In this document: positions 58,620 through 64,000 of the stretch, in pieces
How the letters are laid out: each line of letters opens with the position of its first letter
Position numbering within the stretch: the stretch's first letter is position 1
Source of the DNA: Ananas comosus
Taxonomy: Eukaryota; Streptophyta; Magnoliopsida; Poales; Bromeliaceae
Length of the DNA stretch: 64,000 nt
Reading direction: 5' to 3'
Assembly (NCBI RefSeq): GCF_001540865.1
Contig: NC_033637.1
Span: forward strand, 9,665,078-9,729,077
Notes under the pieces: model-generated
Database searches by the model: none
What the model saw: only the letters and a program-made list of their open reading frames with translations
What the model was told of the DNA's origin: nothing
Position numbers and translations under genes: made by a program

Positions 58620-58944
58620 GAGTGTAATATGCTGAACCTTAGCAAATTGGCAAGGTTACAGTATCAATTTAGGCTTGATTGAGTTGGAGATGTTTTACGC
58701 AAAATAGACGTAAAAACGGACTTTGAAACTCAAGATTTAAATATTTTGGACTAAAGTTGAAATACATAACTTTTAAGGGAATTTTAGAATTTTTGCATTT
58801 AAGTTGGTGGAGTGCACCAAACTTCTCTCATCCTTATCTTATTTAACATAAGGTAGAGAGAGAAAGAGGTTGGTCGAGGAAGAAAATAAAAGAGAAGAGG
58901 TTTGGTTTTGTTCTAGCGAGCGAACGAGTCGAGCGCGCACACGT

Positions 58945-58979
<35 letters not shown>

Positions 58980-60215
58980 TGTTTCGACATTATCACAATA
59001 TTATTATTTCTCGTTTAGATTATTTTGATAAATTTTTTATAGAAATTGATAGTTAGAAACTGATTTTTTTATACATTTTATGAGCTGATTTCGTGGCTGT
59101 CGTTTTCATTAAGAGAGCTGTAGCATACCATCTGACTATTTCAACTGTCGTCCTATTTCTTGGGTTTGTGATATAAATGGGTTCCGTGTTGTCAAAATTG
59201 GCGGACTAATTTCTATGTCCATATTATATTATTTAACCTGTAAGATGAACTGTTGATATAGTTGAGATAATAGTGAAAATTTGATATATGCTAATAGAGT
59301 AAATTAAGATATATATATGTGTGATATTTTTCTAAAAGTCAATAGACAGATACAGATAGTGTCAGACTATAACTGTATTTTGGACATTATGACAGTATTA
59401 TCATGATATGTTTGATCATAGCATTGACCACAGCCTACATGCTATATTAAGTTTGACAGTGATACTATACTCGGTTGGGGTAACGCCCTGCAAGTGCTAC
59501 TCCGGAGATTGGGGTATGAGATATTATTATGGCATGGGTCAGACAGTATTTTGTGTGGTAGCGGATTACTATAGGTGGGTGCTGGACACGAGGTGGCGCA
59601 GACTAGACCTGACTGTTGAGTCGGTCACTATAATTGGGCATTATTGAAGTATTTCATTTAGTTTCTAGCTAATAGATGCATGCAAAACGTAATTTACAAT
59701 TTTAGCTATATTGTAGAGGCATGATAGTAGCAGTTATTTTCAGCAATTATTCATATTAGTACATGTTCCTTCGTATTGCTCAGTATTTACTATTTTTGCC
59801 TCTTATGGACCTAGTGGTGTAGACCATCGGCGTTGACGATTGTACCCACTGGAAACTATTGATTATAATTCCCATATCCTCTTATTTAATATTTTATTTC
59901 AAAACCTTCAGCACCAGCAACTGATCGAGGTCAGGGGATCACGGATAGGTTACATCTCCTACCCTTCTTGTGTGTGTAGTTGGACCACTTATTAGTGAGC
60001 ATCCTATACAGTATTTTGATACTTCGAGTGGTCAGAGATGTTGTACCATTTTGAAGACTAGTGTGGTGATAATTGTAAATCGTTATAGTTTTGCTATAAT
60101 ATATAGTTTTATTTTCCTCTGATATCTATTATTGTTAGATTTTAGTTAATTTTGTTGAACAAGTTTTGTTGACGCTTCATATGTATAAGGTATACCCTTA
60201 CGCATGTGACGGGAT
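58620..60215 (+). repeat. LTR-derived piece, plus orientation
   Basis: Starts near TGCTGAACCTTAGCAAATTG (compare 31272), contains the ACGCAAAATAGACGTAAAAACGG block related to 42205-42230, a 33-base T run (58946-58978) and the 3' landmarks seen at 3360 (GCTACTCCGGAG, GCTGGACACGAGGTGGCGCA, ACCCACTGGAAAC). It lacks the GTACCGGTAC cluster of its relatives. No coding region. Confidence 0.55.
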
Positions 60216-61290
60216 TGTTGGATTTTAACCAATAATAAACTTTGATGATAACAAACAAATTTTGGATTTTAATTTGTTACTTAGCAATTTCAGGTTGTAG
60301 TTGAATTTAAAGTGGCTCAAGCCGAACCGAAATTGATCAAAAGTAACCATTTAATCAAATTGTTCAAATTGGTCCGGACAAGATCAAATTGTACCAAATT
60401 GGATGCAAGTGCCACAACAATAATTTGAAGGACTTCTTTACAATTTTTTGGATTTGAGCCGGTCAACCTAGTCAAGTTAACCAACTCACCTTTTGGGTTT
60501 GATTTGAGCTTAACGTCAAATTAGCCATTATTTTAATATGGTATGAAAGTGATTTTATGCATGGTATAAATTCAAAATTGATTTTATTATTGCATGAATT
60601 TAAAAAATATAAAATATGATATAAATGAGTTTTATAAATATAGTATTATTTCAAAAGCTTTTACAAATATGAAATGAATTCAAAAAATTTTACATTTGTA
60701 GTATTAATTTAAAAGGATTTCACAAATTTGGTATAATTTCAAATGGGCTTTTCAATATAGTAATATTTCAAATGTGTTTGCAAATGTGGTATGGATTCAA
60801 ATTTATTTTGGAATTAATTTAAATGCATTTGCAAATATAGTTAAATTCAAATTAAAATCAATTATAATTTAATCATATTTTTGTTCCCTTTTTGAAATGA
60901 TGGCTAGTGTATTTAAAGAGAGGCTTGGATGTTGTTTGGGATATAATTTCAGAAAAATTCTCTAAGTCCTAATTGTTCATTGATTTGTAATTGTGAGCTT
61001 CAATGAGAGGTTGTAAAAGAAGTTTTGTGTGGTTGTAAGCGGCTTTGGTCTTGCTCTGTTCAAAAGGCCAAGTGATAGTGAAATCGGTACTTCAAGGAAA
61101 AGAAGGACCGGATTAGAGTAAGCAGAAAGGCCGAATCAGAATAAATCATCTGTATTATCTGAGTTTGATTTTCTTCTTTTATTTGGTTGTGCAATTTTTA
61201 TCTGGATTTAATTTTACTTGAGTTTTTAATTGTCAACTAATTCACCCCCCTCTCATCCTAGTTGCCATTTGATCCTTCATGTTAACGTAG
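60216..61290 (+). repeat. Copia-like solo LTR or LTR fragment
   Basis: Begins TGTTGGATTTTAACCAATAAT and has late landmarks typical of Copia LTRs (TTAATTGTCAACTAATTCACC followed by CCCC). The 3' boundary (about 61290) is unclear and I found no matching target duplication. No internal domain follows. Confidence 0.4.
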
Positions 61291-61313
61291 CCCGAGCTTC
61301 CGCTGTAATCCGA

Positions 61314-61315
<2 letters not shown>

Positions 61316-61359
<44 letters not shown>

Positions 61360-61370
61360 CGCGAGAGAGA
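61316..61370. repeat. (GA)n microsatellite with (CG)n
   Basis: About 19 GA units, then GCGCGCGC and more GA. Continues as GA-rich DNA to 61650. Confidence 0.95.
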
Positions 61371-61724
61371 GGGGGGAGGGGGCCAGGATTTGATTGTGTG
61401 GATGCTAACAAGAGAGAGAATGATTTAGAGAGAGAAAAATTTAGAGAGAGAAGGATTTAGATAGAGAGAAAGAGAGACATCCGACGAGAGTTAGAAGAGA
61501 AGAAAGAATGATGGGGGACGAGAGAGAAAGGAGAGAGGAAAGACCTACCACATGAAAGAGGGAAGACCTGCCATATGAAATAGAGAAAAGAAAGAGAGAG
61601 GAAAGGTGATAGCCCACCATGTGGAGAGAGTGAAAGAAAAAAACACCACATATATTAACGAATCTGTCAAATTATATAGTGTATAGATAAATAGATTATA
61701 TTAGATTTTTCTATACATTTTATG

Positions 61725-62095
61725 CGGTAAAACTTGAGTACTTTTAGAAGTAAATCAAATCATTTACTCCCATATTATTTTCAACTATAGGGCATTCAAA
61801 TAGACGATCGACACCGTAAACTCAATCTAAACTATTCAAACTTCTTAGTTTCCAAATTTCACAATTTTTTCAACGTCATTTGCCTATTATTCAAGTGATC
61901 TTATAATTGATTATTTTTTATGACTAATATAAGTTTGTAACCATTTGGTTGCTAGGCAAATGATATCAGAAAATTATGAAATTCAATTCTTATGAAGTTC
62001 AAGTAATGTAGACTATGTTCGACAGTGCCGATCATTATTTAGAATGCCGCTTCACCAGAAACGATATGAAAGTAAACCTACCTAGTAAAATTCGA
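61725..62095. mobile_element. Long-arm fold-back element (third family copy)
   Basis: 'actatagggcattcaaatag' and 'acgatcgacaccgta' on the left match, inverted, 'gacagtgccgatcattattt' and 'agaatgccgc' on the right, with inner AAATTTCACAATTTTTTC and GAAAATTATGAAATTC. Confidence 0.55.
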
Positions 62096-62323
62096 TTTGT
62101 TTCGTTTTGTTAGGCCTGGAAACTAAATAACTAATACACACAATTTTTTTTCATTTTCTCGATAAATATCATTTTTGTAGTGTTCTCATCAACTAAGTCT
62201 CAATTTGTGGCTGTGCTTAAACATATCTCCAAATGAAATCAAAGCTTTGCCTTTAACAAAAACCTACGACCTTATTATAAACAAACAAGATAACAGATAC
62301 ACAAAGCATGCATAGACAATTTT

Positions 62324-63047
62324 TAGGGAAAACTTCAAATACCACCCCGTGATTTCGCACTTTTTCACTTTAATATTCTGTGGTTTAAGGGAAAACTTCA
62401 AAAACCCCCCCTGTGGTTTCGTGCATTCTCACTTTGCTACCCTGTGGTTTAAAACGTATCAATTTACCCCCCTGTGGTTTCATTTTTATCTTTTCGGAAG
62501 CTTTTTCGTTAATATTTCGTTAAATTATATACAAAAAACTTCAGATAACCATCTATATTTATCGAATAGTCACTTTAGTATCCTTTAATTTTAACTTTGT
62601 CACTGATTTTAAAAAAAAATAATAATAAAATTGATAACAAAAAGATAAAAACGAAACCACAGGGGGGCAAATTGATACGTTTTAAACCACAGGGTAGCAA
62701 AGTGAGAATGCACGAAACCACAGGGGGGGTTTTTGAAGTTTTTCCTTTAAAATATATCAATTTAGTAACCTGTGGTTTTATTTTTCTCTTTTTATTATCC
62801 CCCCACTAATTTTTTTTAATTAAATTAGTAACAATGTTAAAACTAAATGGTGCTAAAATGAATATTCGATAAATCTAGGTAGGGTATCTAAAATCTTTTG
62901 TATATAATTTAACAAAATATTAACAAAAGAACTGATGAAAAAAAAAAAATAAAACCACAAGATACTAAATTAACATATTTTAAACCACAAAATATTAAAA
63001 AAAAAAAAACGAAACCACGGGTGGCATTTGAAGTTTACCCTAATTTT
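62324..63047. mobile_element. Fold-back MITE, 'CTGTGGTTT' family (outer copy 5)
   Basis: From AGGGAAAACTTCAAATACC to GGTGGCATTTGAAGTTTACCC. The left arm is cut at 62387 by another member of the same family; the sequence resumes at about 62748 with TATCAATTTAGTAACCTGTGG. Confidence 0.75.
62388..62748. mobile_element. Fold-back MITE, same family (inner copy 6)
   Basis: GGGAAAACTTCAAAAACCCCC to GGGGGTTTTTGAAGTTTTTCC, nearly palindromic with fewer mismatches than the outer copy, so it is younger. It is inserted into a member of its own family. Confidence 0.8.
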
Positions 63048-63488
63048 TAATGTCATAGCATGGATGAGTAACATTGAAAGGTTACAGGAATTGATGATCG
63101 GCCCAAAATAATAATTTGTAGGTCTGCTAATATACCAGGAACTGCAAAGGAAAATTTTGCAATAGGAGTAACAAAACCAAGGACAGCAAATGGTGCTGCA
63201 GAAATTGCAACCATACATCATCACTGTTTCAACAGAAGAAAGATTCACAAAATTGCACATGATATAGCCCTTCCATAAAAGCCAAGAATAGAAAAAAGAA
63301 CAGTAATAAAACCTATCATTCTAATTGGCTGATAATATCTGAGACTTTCAGACCAATATATATACATATCACACAATCTCCTTATTGACAAAATTTACCC
63401 ACATTGCATTCCGAATGCCCACTAGTTCTATCTACGAAATGATCAATGTGTCACCCCGCCCTATTAAGGAAATATGAAATTTACTTAC

Positions 63489-63568
63489 ATCAAGGCGAGC
63501 GCTTTGGAGTCGCTTTAACCACGAAGAGATGCTCTGGGAACCGCCGGCAAGCCTAGCTCATCCTCCAT
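63489..63568 (-). other. Possible first exon of a minus-strand gene
   Basis: A GC-richer island in AT-rich DNA. On the minus strand ATGGAGGATGAGCTAGG starts at 63568 and a good donor (GAT then GTAAGT) lies at 63488-63483. The reading frame from this ATG closes early (RASLRG then stop), while a second frame encodes GGSQSISSWLKRLQSARLD up to the donor. Either a frameshifted exon or coincidence. A membrane-like frame at 63045-63232 (minus; APFAVLGFVTPIAKFSFA) could be a later exon. I do not recognise a product. Confidence 0.25.
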
Positions 63569-64000
63569 CTGCAGCGAAGTACATGGACAGGTTTTATATT
63601 CGCAATGCAGTAAACAGATTCGTGCTGCATAATGCCGGCTCCTATTTACTGAACAAAACTTGTGAACTTCCCCTTTAATGAAATTCCAGCTAAGAGAATT
63701 CGTTCTACTGTTTTATCTACTTGTTATTAGCTCTATCCGCACCAATTTTACGTACAGTGGTGCATTACATTGCGAAGAAAGTGCCCTAAAGCATGAATGC
63801 ATGTCTCCGATATAATTGCTATTCCGCCATCGATGATGCAACAAGTCCAAGATTTTCATAGAACAGAAAATTGAAATTAAGTATGTTTGCATCAAATAAC
63901 GCTTACTGTATCACTACTGCATAATTCATTGGTTTCCTATTGAAGTTTGCTTCCTCATAACTCGAAGGAATCAGACATGATCGGAATCCAAAATGAGCTT

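Noticed and set aside
61280..61690. Possible Helitron in minus orientation (TCTATACACTATATAA-like start at about 61687)
   Set aside because: No hairpin plus CTRR end could be located on the other side.

Overview
The window is nuclear DNA from a flowering plant, most likely a monocot. It contains a plant sterol demethylase gene (CYP51) with a GC-rich first exon, a typical plastid CRL gene, long AT-rich introns, and a dense load of plant transposons (Tourist, hAT, Mutator-like, TRIM, SINE and long-LTR pieces). I cannot name the species.

Two host genes are well supported, both on the + strand. CRL (CRUMPLED LEAF, chromophore lyase-like, plastid envelope) spans about 6.0-19.8 kb in nine exons. 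Its small exons are spread over almost 14 kb because the introns are full of transposons. Exons 2-9 read cleanly, but exon 1 has a frame break exactly where the membrane helix should be encoded. CYP51 (obtusifoliol 14-alpha-demethylase) spans 49.5-52.5 kb in two exons, encodes an intact 488-residue enzyme and has a recognisable promoter and 5'-UTR intron. The two genes are not obviously linked in function.

Region by region: 0-5.7 kb is transposon remnants plus one exon-like fragment. 6-19.8 kb is CRL with at least nine intronic elements, including a hAT inside a Tourist element. 20-25.2 kb holds a Mutator-type MITE with hairpin motifs, a hAT element, a probable TRIM, two SINE copies, a second copy of the Tourist element found in CRL, and fold-back MITEs. 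25.2-28.6 kb is AT-rich sequence with few recognisable features. 28.6-44.3 kb is a cluster of long-LTR-derived pieces in both orientations, with a TRIM inside a fold-back element at 40.4-41.4 kb. 44.3-49 kb is GA/CT tracts, a recent 222-bp tandem duplication and MITEs. 52.6-64 kb is again mobile DNA.

The most interesting content is gene fragments carried by DNA elements. A 2.06-kb Mutator-like element (55531-57585) with a perfect 9-bp target duplication carries a broken piece of plastid fructose-1,6-bisphosphatase. A MITE-like element (47569-48294) carries a piece of very-long-chain 3-ketoacyl-CoA reductase. A glycine-rich fragment lies on the minus strand at 58.4-58.6 kb. No gag, protease, reverse transcriptase, integrase or transposase coding region was recognised, so every mobile element here appears non-autonomous or decayed. 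All boundaries and identities come from reading the sequence by eye; no search was run.
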